From Lachnoclostridium sp. An14 (GTDB lineage Bacteria; Bacillota; Clostridia; Lachnospirales; Lachnospiraceae), in NCBI RefSeq assembly GCF_002160755.1, contig NZ_NFLE01000009.1, positions 58,445 to 122,444 of the forward strand: a stretch of 64,000 nt of DNA, given 5' to 3'. Below, one piece after another: positions 52,730 through 64,000 of this stretch (the stretch's first letter is position 1; the number at the start of each line of letters is the position of its first letter). The translations under genes and the position numbers were made by a program. The notes beneath the pieces were generated by a model. The model was not told where the DNA came from. It made no database searches and saw nothing but the letters and a program-made list of their open reading frames with translations.

Positions 52730-53197
52730 ATGTTTGAGTTTCTGAAAAAGAAGAAAGAAGTGGCTGCGCCGGTGGATGGCATCTGCATTCCCATGGGGGA
52801 GGTGAAGGACAGCGTGTTTTCCTCAAAAATGCTGGGGGATGGATTCGCGGTGATCCCTTCCGGGGACGTGATAGTCGCCCCTGTGGCCGGGGAAATTGTG
52901 ATGATCCCGGAATCGAAACACGCTTTCGGCATCGCCGCGCCGTCGGGAATGGAGGTGCTGGTCCACATCGGCCTGGACACGGTGAATTTAAACGGGGATG
53001 GCTTCTCCCTGCTGGCAAAACAGGGGGCAAAGGTGAAGGCCGGGACCCCCGTCATCCAGGTGGACCGCAGGCGTCTGACGGAACAGGGGTATGATCTGAC
53101 GACGATGCTGATTTTTACGGAAGGATACGACAGGGAGGTCGTCCTGGACTGCTACGGACAGCAGGTGCGGGCCGGTCAGATCCTGATAAACGGATAA
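52730..53197 (+). CDS. PTS glucose-type EIIA protein
   Basis: This 155-residue EIIA of the glucose family has its active histidine H79 in VLVHIGLDTVNLNG and the second histidine in SKHAFGI. It passes phosphate from HPr to the EIIB domain encoded next. Standing alone between licT and EIIBC is less common than the fused bglF arrangement. It starts directly at the licT stop. Confidence 0.94.
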   Translation: MFEFLKKKKEVAAPVDGICIPMGEVKDSVFSSKMLGDGFAVIPSGDVIVAPVAGEIVMIPESKHAFGIAAPSGMEVLVHIGLDTVNLNGDGFSLLAKQGAKVKAGTPVIQVDRRRLTEQGYDLTTMLIFTEGYDREVVLDCYGQQVRAGQILING

Positions 53198-53224
53198 AAA
53201 CCATAGATAAGGTTGTGCAAGAGA

Positions 53225-53320
53225 GGATTGTTACCGCAAGGGCTTTACCCCCGCACAGAGCCGGAAGGAGGACGGCTGCTTGCCCGTCTCCGTCTGTCCC
53301 TGCGGGGGTATTGTGCTGTT
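53225..53320 (+). promoter_or_regulatory. RAT antiterminator site 2 and terminator before EIIBC
   Basis: GGATTGTTACCGCAAGGGC then TTTACC (53225-53249) is a second RAT. It overlaps a long hairpin whose outer arms are TACCCCCGCA and TGCGGGGGTA (53246-53310). Only a weak T tract follows, so it may act as an attenuator. Confidence 0.82.
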
Positions 53321-53404
53321 TGAGAGAAAACGCGGGCAGATACAGGGTAACACAGCGGAAGGTGCACGCCGCTGATTACAAAATAGAAAAATGGAGGAAC
53401 AGGT

Positions 53405-56268
<2,864 letters not shown>

Positions 56269-56275
56269 TGGACAT

Positions 56276-57601
56276 ATGGAAAATTTCGACAGAGGACTTT
56301 TAGAAATACTCCGCGGAGAGCTGGCGCGGCAGCTGCCGGAAATCGAGGCAAACGGAGACTGGCTCTGGGCCCATCCGGAAACGGGTTTCCGGGAGGAAAA
56401 GACACAGGAATACTGTCTGAAAGCGCTGAAAACACACGGCATTTCCTGCAAAACCTTTCCCGGAGTTACTGGCTTTACCGCCGAGCTGGACTCCGGAAAA
56501 CCGGGGCCGGTGATCGGCATTATGGGAGAAATGGATTCGGTGATTTGCTTTGGCCATCCCGATCACGACCCGGTGACAGGGGCTGCCCACGCCTGCGGGC
56601 ACTCCATCCAGATGGCGGCGGCCATGGGGGCGTTTACGGTACTGGCGGAAAGCGGGGTGCTGGAAAAAACAGGAGGAAAGGTAGTGTTTCTCGGCGTCCC
56701 GGCGGAAGAATGCCTGGAGACAGACTGGCGCTTGGAGGAGATCAAAAAAGGGCGGCTGCACTATCTGGGCGGAAAGCCAGAGCTCATGTACCGGGGGGCC
56801 TTTGACGGGGTGGATCTGGTGTTAAACGTCCACTCCGGGGCCATGGGCGACGGCACCATCCGTCCCGTGGGACGTCACAACGGGTTCCTGTCCAAAACCG
56901 TCACCTTCCAGGGAAAATCCGCCCACGCGGCAGCCTTTCCCGATCAGGGGATCAATGCCCTGTATATGGCTAATACGGCTCTGACCGCCTTAAATGGCCT
57001 GCGGGAGACGTTTCGGGATGAGGATAAAACGCGGGTGCACGCCATCATCACTCGCGGGGGAGAGAGCAGCAACGCGATTCCGGAGACGGTCTGCCTGGAG
57101 GCCCAGTGCCGGGCAAACCGCATGGAGGCAGAGCTGGAGGCGGCAGAACGGTTTGACCGGGCCATGGGGGCCGGGGCGTACGCTTTTGGCGGACAAGTTT
57201 TGATAAAAACCCAGCCTGGCTATATGCCCTATATTCCCACAAAGGAGCTGGATGAAATTGCCATGGAGGTGGCAGATGAGATCCTGGGGCTGGGACACGG
57301 CCTCCCAGGGCCGGATACGGCTGGGGCTGAGGATATGGGAGATTTGAATACCATTCTCCCGGTAGTTCAGGTTTATGTAAACTATATGAAGGGCAGCCAT
57401 CATGCCGCGGATTACGCCATCGCCGACCGGAGAATCTATGAGGTATCGGCTCTGTTTCTGGCAGTCTTTGCCTGCCGGCTGCTGGAGCATGAGGGAAAAC
57501 TGGCAAAAAAGGTGAAAGCGGCCCACAAACCGATGTTTCACAGCGTACAGGAATACTGTGCGTTCATTGATCCGTTGTTTTCTGAAAAAATTCTTCCGTA
57601 G
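56276..57601 (+). CDS. M20-family amidohydrolase in the beta-glucoside operon
   Basis: This 441-residue M20D/AbgB-like metallo-amidohydrolase has GEMDSV, the metal site AAHACGHS, PAEECLE and a dimerisation domain (KSAHAAAFPDQGINALYMAN). The family removes acyl or aminoacyl groups from amides such as p-aminobenzoyl-glutamate or N-acyl amino acids. It begins 7 nt after the glucosidase stop, so it likely acts on the aglycone or on an amide-linked glucoside. Substrate unknown. Confidence 0.9.
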   Translation: MENFDRGLLEILRGELARQLPEIEANGDWLWAHPETGFREEKTQEYCLKALKTHGISCKTFPGVTGFTAELDSGKPGPVIGIMGEMDSVICFGHPDHDPVTGAAHACGHSIQMAAAMGAFTVLAESGVLEKTGGKVVFLGVPAEECLETDWRLEEIKKGRLHYLGGKPELMYRGAFDGVDLVLNVHSGAMGDGTIRPVGRHNGFLSKTVTFQGKSAHAAAFPDQGINALYMANTALTALNGLRETFRDEDKTRVHAIITRGGESSNAIPETVCLEAQCRANRMEAELEAAERFDRAMGAGAYAFGGQVLIKTQPGYMPYIPTKELDEIAMEVADEILGLGHGLPGPDTAGAEDMGDLNTILPVVQVYVNYMKGSHHAADYAIADRRIYEVSALFLAVFACRLLEHEGKLAKKVKAAHKPMFHSVQEYCAFIDPLFSEKILP

Positions 57602-57789
57602 AGCGATGAAAGAGGGCCGTTTTGGGCAGAATGACGTGGAAAGCGGTATGGCTTGCCGCGTCATTTCCCCGGCGGCAAAGCGCAGGCCTGTTTCGGCATC
57701 ATTTTCCACATTCTTCTAAGGTTTCCCAAAATCCCTCTATAAAATTTGTGTAAATAATGCACAAAAGACTACCCCTTTTCCAGGTTTTG

Positions 57790-57798
57790 TGGTACAAT
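57790..57798 (+). promoter_or_regulatory. Extended -10 promoter of glgC
   Basis: TGG-TACAAT forms an extended -10 box 40 nt before the glgC start, without a clear -35. A hairpin (ATGAC...GTCAT with inner GCGG/CCGC, about 57632-57664) upstream may terminate the glucoside operon. Confidence 0.5.
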
Positions 57799-57837
57799 TC
57801 TACTATTAATATATCTGCAAAACTAGGAGGAGAGAGT

Positions 57838-59046
57838 ATGGCAAAAGAAATGATTGCAATGCTTCTTGCCGGCGGTCAGGGGTCTCGTCTGTATGCTCTG
57901 ACGCAAAAGCTGGCAAAGCCGGCAGTTCCCTTTGGCGGAAAGTACCGTATTATCGACTTTCCGCTGTCTAACTGTGTGAATTCCGGTATTGATACGGTGG
58001 GTATTCTGACCCAGTACCAGCCGCTGGTGCTGAACGAGTACATTGGCAATGGACAGCCCTGGGATCTGGACAGGCTTCACGGCGGCGTTCATGTGCTTCC
58101 GCCCTATCAGCAGGCGTCCGGCTCCGATTGGTACAAGGGCACGGCCAACGCCATCTACCAGAATATTTCCTTTATTGAGCGGTACAATCCGCAGTACGTG
58201 ATCATCCTTTCCGGTGACCAGATCTGCAAGCAGGACTACAGCGATTTCTTAAAATTCCACAAGGAAAAGGGCGCGGAGTTCAGCGTGGCGGTTATGGAGG
58301 TTCCGTGGGACGAGGCATCCCGTTTCGGCCTGATGGTTACGGACGACAATGACAAGATTACAGAGTTCCAGGAGAAACCGAAGAATCCCAAGTCCAACCT
58401 GGCTTCCATGGGAATCTACATTTTCAACTGGGATATTTTAAAGAAATACCTCATCGAGGATGAGGCAGATCCCAATTCCGAGAACGATTTCGGCAACAAC
58501 ATCATCCCCAACCTTCTGCGGGACGGCCGGAATATGTACGCTTACCACTTCAACGGATACTGGAAGGACGTTGGAACCATTTCTTCCCTCTGGGAGGCAA
58601 ACATGGAAGTCCTGGATCCGGAGCACAGCGGAATCAACCTGTTCGACGAGAACTGGAAGATCTACAGCCGCAACAGCGGAATGACCGGACACCAGATCAA
58701 AAAAGGCGCAGTTGTGGAAAATTCCATGATCACCGACGGCTGCTATGTGGCAGGAACTGTAAAGCATTCCATTCTCTTTGCCGGCGTTAAGGTAGAGGAA
58801 GGCGCTGTGGTGGAGGACGCTGTGGTAATGGGCGGAACCACCATCAAGGCCGGCGCTGTGGTGCAGCACTGTATCGTTGCGGAGAATGTGGTGATCGGTG
58901 AGAACGCCGTGGTTGGCGCGATGCCTTCCGGCGAGGAGAAGGGCGTAGCCACCGTAGGCTCCAATGTCTATGTAGGCGACAACGCGAAGATCGGACCCAA
59001 TGCGATGGTCAGCAATAATGTAAAGGGTGGTGAAGAACAATGGTAA
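57838..59046 (+). CDS. glgC: ADP-glucose pyrophosphorylase catalytic subunit
   Basis: This 402-residue enzyme has the nucleotide-binding [46 protein letters not shown] and a C-terminal left-handed beta-helix. It makes ADP-glucose for glycogen. The ATG at 57838 follows AGGAGGAG. It overlaps glgD by 7 nt; the two subunits form a heterotetramer in Firmicutes. Confidence 0.97.
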   Translation: MAKEMIAMLLAGGQGSRLYALTQKLAKPAVPFGGKYRIIDFPLSNCVNSGIDTVGILTQYQPLVLNEYIGNGQPWDLDRLHGGVHVLPPYQQASGSDWYKGTANAIYQNISFIERYNPQYVIILSGDQICKQDYSDFLKFHKEKGAEFSVAVMEVPWDEASRFGLMVTDDNDKITEFQEKPKNPKSNLASMGIYIFNWDILKKYLIEDEADPNSENDFGNNIIPNLLRDGRNMYAYHFNGYWKDVGTISSLWEANMEVLDPEHSGINLFDENWKIYSRNSGMTGHQIKKGAVVENSMITDGCYVAGTVKHSILFAGVKVEEGAVVEDAVVMGGTTIKAGAVVQHCIVAENVVIGENAVVGAMPSGEEKGVATVGSNVYVGDNAKIGPNAMVSNNVKGGEEQW

Positions 59047-60182
59047 ATTCCAACGTAGATGCTCTGGGTATTATTTTTCCAAACAGTCGTGACGGTGTAG
59101 TGCCGGAACTGGTGGGAGAGCGCCTGATGGCTTCCATCCCGTTTGCCGGACGTTACCGCATGATTGATTTCATCCTGTCCAGCATGGTAAACAGCGGCAT
59201 TGGAAACGTATCCATTATTGTCCGCAAGAATTATCATTCCCTGATGGACCATCTGGGCTCCGGCCGTGAGTGGGATTTGACCCGCAAAAACGGCGGCTTA
59301 AACATCGTTCCTCCCTTCGCGGAGAAGACGATCAAGGTCTACAATGGCCGTCTGGAGGCCCTGGCCAGCATTCTGGATTTCTTAAGGGACCAGAAGGAGA
59401 AATACGTGGTGATGTCCGATGCGGATATTGCCGTAAACTTTGATTTCAGCGCCATGATCGACGCCCATGTAAAGAGCGGCGCCGACGTGACCATGGCTTA
59501 CACTAAGGAGAAACTGCCGGAGGCAGTGCTGGCAGAGCGCCAGGAGAGCACGGAGTTTTACTACACTCTGACCCTGGACGAGGGCCGCGTAACCGGCATG
59601 GAGATCAACGCCAAGGATACAGATGTGACTAACTACTCCATGGGAATCTATGTGGTGGAGAGAGAGCTGTTAATCAAGCAGATCACCTACGCCTACACCC
59701 ACGGTTTCGTAAACTTCGAGCGGGACATCCTGATGAACCAGCTGGATAAGCTGAACGTACAGGCCTACTGCTATGAGGGCTACATCGCCCGCATCACCGG
59801 CATGAAGGGCTACTTCGATGAGAATATGCGGCTCCTGGAGGAGGAGAATCTGGATGCCCTGTTCTCCCCCAGCCCCATTTACACCAAGATCCGCGACGAC
59901 AACCCCACCAGATACATCACCGGCGCCAAGGTGGAGAACATCATGGCTGCCGACGGCTGTGTCATCGAGGGCGAAGTGGAGAACAGCGTGCTGTTCAGAG
60001 GCGTAAAGGTGGCCAAGGGCGCGAAGGTGAAAAACTGTGTGCTTATGCAGGATACAGTGGTTGAGGAGGGAGCGAACATCGAGTACATCGTTTCTGACAA
60101 GAACGTCACCATCACCGCCGGAAAAGAGGTCAAGGGAACGGATACCTTCCCGGTTTACGTGGCGAAATATCAGAAGGTCTGA
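59040..60182 (+). CDS. glgD: ADP-glucose pyrophosphorylase regulatory subunit
   Basis: This 380-residue GlgC homologue lacks the GGxGxRL nucleotide loop, as GlgD proteins do. It retains [20 protein letters not shown] and the beta-helix C-terminus. GlgD modulates GlgC activity. It begins inside the glgC stop region and ends before a strong terminator. Confidence 0.96.
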   Translation: MVNSNVDALGIIFPNSRDGVVPELVGERLMASIPFAGRYRMIDFILSSMVNSGIGNVSIIVRKNYHSLMDHLGSGREWDLTRKNGGLNIVPPFAEKTIKVYNGRLEALASILDFLRDQKEKYVVMSDADIAVNFDFSAMIDAHVKSGADVTMAYTKEKLPEAVLAERQESTEFYYTLTLDEGRVTGMEINAKDTDVTNYSMGIYVVERELLIKQITYAYTHGFVNFERDILMNQLDKLNVQAYCYEGYIARITGMKGYFDENMRLLEEENLDALFSPSPIYTKIRDDNPTRYITGAKVENIMAADGCVIEGEVENSVLFRGVKVAKGAKVKNCVLMQDTVVEEGANIEYIVSDKNVTITAGKEVKGTDTFPVYVAKYQKV

Positions 60183-60214
60183 TGGTTTTGCGGTAATTTC
60201 ATAGAGAGATATGG

Positions 60215-60246
60215 CTGGCGCCGGGGGAACCTGGCGCCAGTTTTTT
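60215..60246 (+). terminator. Terminator of glgCD
   Basis: CTGGCGCC and GGCGCCAG form a perfect 8-bp stem followed by TTTTTT. Confidence 0.92.
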
Positions 60247-60302
60247 CGCTTTGTCTTGTATTTTCCATCCCCATGTACTATAATGAATGGACGATTTTTC
60301 AT

Positions 60303-60425
60303 TTAGCAGGAAACGGCGTTTCCAGTTAAATAGGAATGCTCCGCAAGGAGGCGCACTCCGCGCAAAGGAAAATGGCTGCTGGCGCAGCCGCGCTCCGGCG
60401 CAAGTGTGCGCCAAGCGTACACTTT
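60303..60425 (+). repeat. Dispersed hairpin repeat, copy 2
   Basis: A GGAAACGGCGTTTCC hairpin is followed by GGAGGCGCACTCCGCGCAAA and then a GC-rich block ending GTGTGCGCCAAGCG. The block from 60347 is about 90 percent identical to 63926-64000. It occupies most of the truA leader. Confidence 0.85.
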
Positions 60426-60447
60426 TTATAAAGAAGGAACGAGACAT

Positions 60448-61203
60448 ATGAGGAATATCAAGGTGGTGCTGCAATACGATGGCAGCCGCTATGACGGCTG
60501 GCAGCGGCAGGGAAATACGGAAAATACCATCCAGGGCCGGCTGGAGGCGGTGCTGGAGCGGATGGCGAGCCGGCCGGTGGAGGTGCACGGGGCCGGGAGA
60601 ACGGACGCGGGCGTCCACGCCTGGGGACAGGTGGCCAATTTTCGGGTAGAGGAACGGTTTTCCCCGGAAAAGGTGAAGGCCTATCTCAATGAATACCTGC
60701 CGGAGGACATCGCCGTCATCGGGGCGGAGGAGGCGGGAGAGCGGTTTCACAGCCGGTTAAACGCCGTCGGAAAGCTCTACCGTTACCGGATCTGGACGGG
60801 GGAAAAGAAACCGGTCTTTGAGCGGAAATACCTCTATGGCCTGGGCCATGAGCTGGACGTGGAGGCTATGGAGCGGGCCGCGGTCCTTCTGGTGGGCACC
60901 AGGGATTTCAAGAGTTTCTGCGCCAACAAGAGGATGAAAAAGTCCACGGTGCGGACGCTGCGCTCCATTGATTTCAGGCAGAAGGGCGGAGAGCTGACCC
61001 TGGATTTTTACGGGGATGGCTTTCTCTACCATATGGTGCGGATCTTAGCCGGAACCCTCATTGAGGTGGGGGAAGGAAAACGGGCGCCGGAGTCGGTGAC
61101 GGAGATTTTAGAGGCGAAGGACCGGCAGGCGGCGGGAGCGACAGCCCCGGCAGAGGGGCTTTGCCTGGTGCGGGTAGACTATGACGGGGAGAGACGGAAA
61201 TGA
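60448..61203 (+). CDS. truA: tRNA pseudouridine(38-40) synthase
   Basis: This 251-residue TruA has the catalytic aspartate D53 in GRTDAGVHAWGQVANF, the opening VLQYDGSRYDGWQRQ and FLYHMVRILAGTLIEVG. It modifies positions 38 to 40 of tRNAs. AAGAAGG precedes the ATG at 60448; an upstream extension would read into the repeat. The stop overlaps the CDF gene. Confidence 0.96.
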   Translation: MRNIKVVLQYDGSRYDGWQRQGNTENTIQGRLEAVLERMASRPVEVHGAGRTDAGVHAWGQVANFRVEERFSPEKVKAYLNEYLPEDIAVIGAEEAGERFHSRLNAVGKLYRYRIWTGEKKPVFERKYLYGLGHELDVEAMERAAVLLVGTRDFKSFCANKRMKKSTVRTLRSIDFRQKGGELTLDFYGDGFLYHMVRILAGTLIEVGEGKRAPESVTEILEAKDRQAAGATAPAEGLCLVRVDYDGERRK

Positions 61204-62384
61204 CAGATTTTTTAGTGCGGCGGTTTGTGAAGGATTATGAAAATACCCAGGATGTGGGGGTGCGGACCCGCTACGGCGAGCTGTCCGGAATGGTGGGAAT
61301 TTGCTGCAACCTGCTGCTGTTTGTGGTAAAAATGGCTACTGGGCTCATGGCCAACAGTATTTCCGTGATGGCGGACGCGTTCAACAATTTATCGGACGCG
61401 GCCTCCTCCATCGTCAGCATTGTAGGCGTGAAAATGGCGGAAAAACCGGCGGACGAGGAACATCCCTTCGGCCACGGGCGGATTGAGTATATCGCGGCGT
61501 TTATCGTGGCCTTTTTGGTTATCCAGGTGGGATTTTCCCTGTTTAAAACCTCCATCGGAAAGATCCGGGAGCCGGAGGCCATGACCTTTCACTGGATTTC
61601 CGTGGGGATTTTGTTTCTTTCCGTGGGCGTAAAGCTGTGGCTGGGAATGTTTAACAGGCGGCTGGGAAAACGGATTGACTCCAAGGTGATGATGGCCACG
61701 GCGGCGGACTCTCTGGGGGATGTGGCGGCCACGTCGGCGACGATTCTCTCTATTTTAGTGTATGGATTTTTGAATTTGAACGTGGACGGCATCGTGGGAC
61801 TGGCAGTTTCCGTGGTGGTCATGATCGCCGGAATTAATATTGCGAAAGATACCCTGGCGCCTCTGATCGGCGAGGCCATCGACCCGGAGGTGTACCGGCA
61901 GATCACGGAGTTTGTGGAGAGCTACGACGGGATTTTAGGCAGCCACGATTTGATCGTCCACAACTACGGGCCGGGCCGGAGCATGGCGTCCATTCACGCG
62001 GAGGTGCCAAACAACGTGGACGTGGAGATTTCCCACGAGATCATAGATCAGATCGAGCGGGACGCCGCCAGGAAACTGAACATTTTCCTGGTCATCCATC
62101 TGGACCCGGTGGAGATGAACAATGAAAAGATGGAAAGCTACCGCCAGTCCGCCAAAGAGGCTCTGGCGGAGGTGGATTCCAGGCTGTCCCTTCACGATTT
62201 CCGCATGGTGGACGGAATGGAGCACGTAAACCTGATTTTCGACCTGGTGGTGCCGGCGGACTACACGCCGCAGATGAAGTCCAAAGTAAAGGAGCAGGTG
62301 GAAACAGAAATCCGGCGGCGGGTGCCCACGGCGGCCTGCGTGATCACGGTGGAGAACAGCTACTGCGGCAAGGGCGCCGAATAG
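61200..62384 (+). CDS. Cation diffusion facilitator family transporter
   Basis: This 394-residue CDF transporter has six membrane helices, the zinc-site ISVMADAFNNLSDAASS in helix 2 and MATAADSLGDVAATSA in helix 5, and the loop HPFGHGRIEYIAAF. The cytoplasmic domain is longer than in minimal CDF proteins. It exports Zn, Mn or related divalent ions. It overlaps truA by ATGA. Confidence 0.95.
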   Translation: MTDFLVRRFVKDYENTQDVGVRTRYGELSGMVGICCNLLLFVVKMATGLMANSISVMADAFNNLSDAASSIVSIVGVKMAEKPADEEHPFGHGRIEYIAAFIVAFLVIQVGFSLFKTSIGKIREPEAMTFHWISVGILFLSVGVKLWLGMFNRRLGKRIDSKVMMATAADSLGDVAATSATILSILVYGFLNLNVDGIVGLAVSVVVMIAGINIAKDTLAPLIGEAIDPEVYRQITEFVESYDGILGSHDLIVHNYGPGRSMASIHAEVPNNVDVEISHEIIDQIERDAARKLNIFLVIHLDPVEMNNEKMESYRQSAKEALAEVDSRLSLHDFRMVDGMEHVNLIFDLVVPADYTPQMKSKVKEQVETEIRRRVPTAACVITVENSYCGKGAE

Positions 62385-62403
62385 GAGCGGAATGCCGGAA
62401 CGG

Positions 62404-62520
62404 TGGGAAAACCGGGGCGACCCTGTGGAAAACCGGCCCCAGAATCTCCGGGGATGTGGAAAACAGCGGAGAAAAGCGGGCGATTGCTGGAAATGTGGTA
62501 AAAAAAGGGTGGAAAACGGC
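62404..62520. repeat. Cluster of TGTGGAAAAC-like repeats
   Basis: GGTGGGAAAAC, TGTGGAAAAC (62424-62433), TGTGGAAAAC (62455-62464), TGTGGTAAA (62494-62502) and GGTGGAAAAC (62508-62517) recur in this gene-free stretch, followed by A-rich TGAAAAAT repeats. They resemble weak DnaA boxes (TGTGGATAA). Confidence 0.45.
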
Positions 62521-62602
62521 GGGGAATGGCCGGACAGCATGAAAGTTACGTTGAAGTGAAAAATGGTGTGAAAAATAGGCTGAAAAATAGTAGAAAAAAT
62601 TG

Positions 62603-62639
62603 TTGACAGATGGCCTGTCACCGGTTATAATTATAACCG
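62603..62639 (+). promoter_or_regulatory. tRNA-Gln promoter with palindromic -10 region
   Basis: TTGACA, a 17-nt spacer and TATAAT lie 17 nt before the tRNA. The -10 is embedded in an 18-bp perfect palindrome CGGTTATAATTATAACCG (62622-62639). Confidence 0.85.
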
Positions 62640-62648
62640 TTGTTGTGA

Positions 62649-62720
62649 TGGGCTATCGCCAAACGGTAAGGCAACGGACTCTGACTCCGTCATTTCAAGG
62701 TTCGAATCCTTGTAGCCCAG
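62649..62720 (+). tRNA. tRNA-Gln (anticodon CUG), copy 1
   Basis: This 72-nt cloverleaf has acceptor arms TGGGCTA/TAGCCCA, anticodon loop CTCTGAC (anticodon CTG) and T arm CAAGG-TTCGAAT-CCTTG. CCA is not encoded. It reads CAG codons. It is identical to the copy at 63767. Confidence 0.95.
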
Positions 62721-62730
62721 CTTAAGGAAT

Positions 62731-62761
62731 CCGGGAACAGAAAATGTTTCCGGTTTTTTTT
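62731..62761 (+). terminator. Terminator of tRNA-Gln copy 1
   Basis: CCGGGAAC pairs with GTTTCCGG (one G-T pair), followed by eight T. Confidence 0.88.
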
Positions 62762-62805
62762 GTGTCATGGGAAACTGCGTTTTCTATGACACAAAAGCCT
62801 CCGCG
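62755..62805 (+). repeat. Dispersed hairpin repeat, partial copy
   Basis: TTTTGTGTCATGGGAAAC, then GTTTTCTATGACACAAAA, forms a long hairpin followed by GCCTCCGCGG. It is the same hairpin part as at 63877, without the GC-rich block. Confidence 0.75.
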
Positions 62806-62857
62806 GCAGGGAAACAGATCCCGCGTACATTCTGACAGAAAGAGGAGAACATCACAG

Positions 62858-63589
62858 ATGGAGCATACATGGATATTGGCAGGAGCGGTTCTGGCGGCCG
62901 TCCTGGCCTGCGGCTGGCTCTGGCGCACCAGGCGGAAGCGGGAGTTTCGCCGCTCCCAGTACCGGGCCGAGACGGGAAAGCGGCTGAAACGGGTGGAGTC
63001 GGATAAGGGAACAGAGGGCGAATATCTCACGTCCCTGGCCCTGGAGAAACGGGTGCGGGGAAACCGGCGGTTTGTGTTCAACGCCTATCTGCCCTGCCGC
63101 AGCGGCGGCAGCACGGAGACCGATATTGTGATGATTCACGAGAAGGGCATTTTCGTGATTGAAAACAAAAACTATTACGGCACTGTGAAAGGACGGGCCG
63201 ACCGGGAATACTGGGATCACTACCTGCCGGGGAAACATCACACCTTTTACAATCCCATTTACCAGAACAAGGGCCATGTCAGGCACCTGAAACGGCTGCT
63301 GGAGGAGCACGGCTGGCGGCTCCCCATCGTCTCCGTGGTGGTGTTTAACGACCGCCTGGAGCGGCTGCGGGTGCGGAAAAAGGGGACGGATGCCATTGTC
63401 TGCAAAAGCCGCCGGGCCGCTGGAAAGATCAACCGCAGGCTGTGGCGGATGGAGCGTGTGCTGGATGATGGGGAGCTGGAGGCAGTCTACGACTTCTTAA
63501 AAGGCCAGACGAAACCGTTCTGGTGGGTGCGCCATGGGCAGAAACGGAGGGCGCAGAAGGCCGCCGGTCACCGTTTACGTGAACGGTGA
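62858..63589 (+). CDS. NERD-domain protein, membrane-anchored
   Basis: This 243-residue protein has one N-terminal membrane helix (ILAGAVLAAVLACGWLW) and a NERD nuclease-related domain (SDKGTEGEYLTSLAL, then TETDIVMIHEKGIFVIENKNYYG). The restriction-endonuclease-like residues D, E and K of TEID/ENKN are present. NERD proteins are suspected to cut DNA or take part in defence or stress response. AGAGGAG precedes the ATG. It lies between two identical tRNA genes. Confidence 0.9.
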   Translation: MEHTWILAGAVLAAVLACGWLWRTRRKREFRRSQYRAETGKRLKRVESDKGTEGEYLTSLALEKRVRGNRRFVFNAYLPCRSGGSTETDIVMIHEKGIFVIENKNYYGTVKGRADREYWDHYLPGKHHTFYNPIYQNKGHVRHLKRLLEEHGWRLPIVSVVVFNDRLERLRVRKKGTDAIVCKSRRAAGKINRRLWRMERVLDDGELEAVYDFLKGQTKPFWWVRHGQKRRAQKAAGHRLRER

Positions 63590-63720
63590 TTTGACATATT
63601 TCCTGAAAATTTACAACGAAAATGGCATATTGCAATCCAGACTTGCACTTCAGGCATTTCAGTCATTTCAGGAACGTGAAAAAAAATTAAAAAGGAACGT
63701 GAAAAAAATTAAAAATAATC

Positions 63721-63749
63721 TTGACGAAGCTGAAAAAGAGCGGTATAAT
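63721..63749 (+). promoter_or_regulatory. Promoter of tRNA-Gln copy 2
   Basis: TTGACG, a 17-nt spacer and TATAAT lie 17 nt before the tRNA. Confidence 0.85.
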
Positions 63750-63766
63750 ATCACTGCTTTCAGCAA

Positions 63767-63838
63767 TGGGCTATCGCCAAACGGTAAGGCAACGGACTCT
63801 GACTCCGTCATTTCAAGGTTCGAATCCTTGTAGCCCAG
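63767..63838 (+). tRNA. tRNA-Gln (anticodon CUG), copy 2
   Basis: This is an exact 72-nt copy of the tRNA at 62649. Only the tRNA is identical; promoters and terminators differ, which points to an old duplication with the tRNA under selection or kept alike by gene conversion. Confidence 0.95.
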
Positions 63839-63850
63839 CTTTTGAGAAGT

Positions 63851-63880
63851 CCGGAATCAGAAATGGTTCCGGGCTTTTTT
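63851..63880 (+). terminator. Terminator of tRNA-Gln copy 2
   Basis: CCGGAA pairs with TTCCGG, followed by GCTTTTTT. Confidence 0.85.
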
Positions 63881-64000
63881 GTGTCATAGGAAACTGCGTT
63901 CCCTATGACACAAAAGCCTCCGGCGGGAGGCGCACTCCGCGCAGAGGAATATGGCTGCTGACGCAGCCGCGCTCCGGCGCGAGTGTGCGCCAAGCGCACA
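63877..64000 (+). repeat. Dispersed hairpin repeat, copy 3, runs off window
   Basis: TTTTGTGTCATAGGAAAC, then GTTCCCTATGACACAAAA, forms a hairpin. GCCTCCGGCGG and the block GGAGGCGCACTCCGCGCAGA ending GTGTGCGCCAAGCG follow. The ends GGCGCAC and GTGTGCGCC are inverted, so the block can fold on itself. It continues beyond the window. Confidence 0.85.

Noticed and set aside
60199..60750. A - strand frame of 183 codons over the truA leader
   Set aside because: Its sequence comes from the dispersed repeat and truA antisense; the same peptide appears at the copy at 63877.
62404..62600. A chromosomal replication origin
   Set aside because: The TGTGGAAAAC repeats deviate from the DnaA box and no dnaA, dnaN, gyrase or rpmH gene is near; kept only as a low-interest finding.
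63534..63833. A 99-codon + strand frame running into tRNA-Gln copy 2
   Set aside because: It overlaps the NERD gene in another frame, crosses a good tRNA promoter and ends inside the tRNA.
63808..63999. A 63-codon - strand frame at the window end
   Set aside because: It lies on the tRNA, its terminator and the repeat; it is a translation of repeat DNA.

Overview
The window reads as DNA from a gut Firmicute of the Clostridia, most likely Lachnospiraceae-like. The evidence is a GlgC/GlgD pair, BglG-type antitermination, strong AGGAGG ribosome binding sites, TTGACA/TATAAT promoters, and a chromosomal part that looks GC-rich (estimated by eye at 55 to 58 percent). I could run no searches, so family names rest on motifs and recalled family architecture.

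Positions 1 to about 35.9 kb are most of an integrative conjugative element (ICE) of the Tn916/Tn1549/CTn type; its left end lies outside the window. In order it holds a VirB4-like ATPase, a CHAP cell-wall hydrolase, DUF4315 and DUF4366 proteins, topoisomerase III, a CHC2 zinc finger/ArdC-like protein, a transposon-transfer assisting protein, a giant DNA methylase/SNF2 helicase protein with tnpV nested in another frame, a DUF3848/3849-type protein, MobC and a MOBP-type relaxase. The giant gene is cut by an in-frame TAG between its methylase and helicase halves. Two cargo sites are visible. One, between mobC and the relaxase, holds an XRE regulator, a SLOG-fold protein and an AbiE toxin-antitoxin operon with a third coupled gene. 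The other, after the relaxase, holds a complete bacitracin-resistance locus (bcrR, bcrA, bcrB, bcrD) with two textbook BcrR half-site pairs. The element ends with a sigma-like protein, an unexplained 475-nt non-coding block, an excisionase and two tandem tyrosine recombinases. Att-like direct repeats then bracket a DUF4160/DUF2442 pair.

Positions 36 to 43.3 kb form a stress and metal island: an HxlR/nitroreductase pair, two different ArsR/SmtB metal sensors, a heavy-metal P-type ATPase with its HMA chaperone, and a MATE pump with an AraC regulator, the last two sharing one promoter box. Degenerate copies of an ICE-end repeat lie on both sides of this island, so it may be an accreted element.

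Positions 43.4 to 64 kb look chromosomal. They hold a HIRAN/Ada-like zinc protein pair, a WYL regulator, purine nucleoside phosphorylase, a Crp/Fnr regulator with matching operators on two neighbours, a Na/Pi cotransporter and BrnQ. A beta-glucoside PTS operon follows, with two antiterminator RNA targets (licT, EIIA, EIIBC, 6-phospho-beta-glucosidase, M20 amidohydrolase). Then come glgC-glgD, truA, a CDF cation transporter, and a NERD-domain gene between two identical tRNA-Gln(CUG) genes. A dispersed, hairpin-rich repeat family recurs in this part, often just after terminators.

No CRISPR array, rRNA or insertion-sequence transposase was seen.
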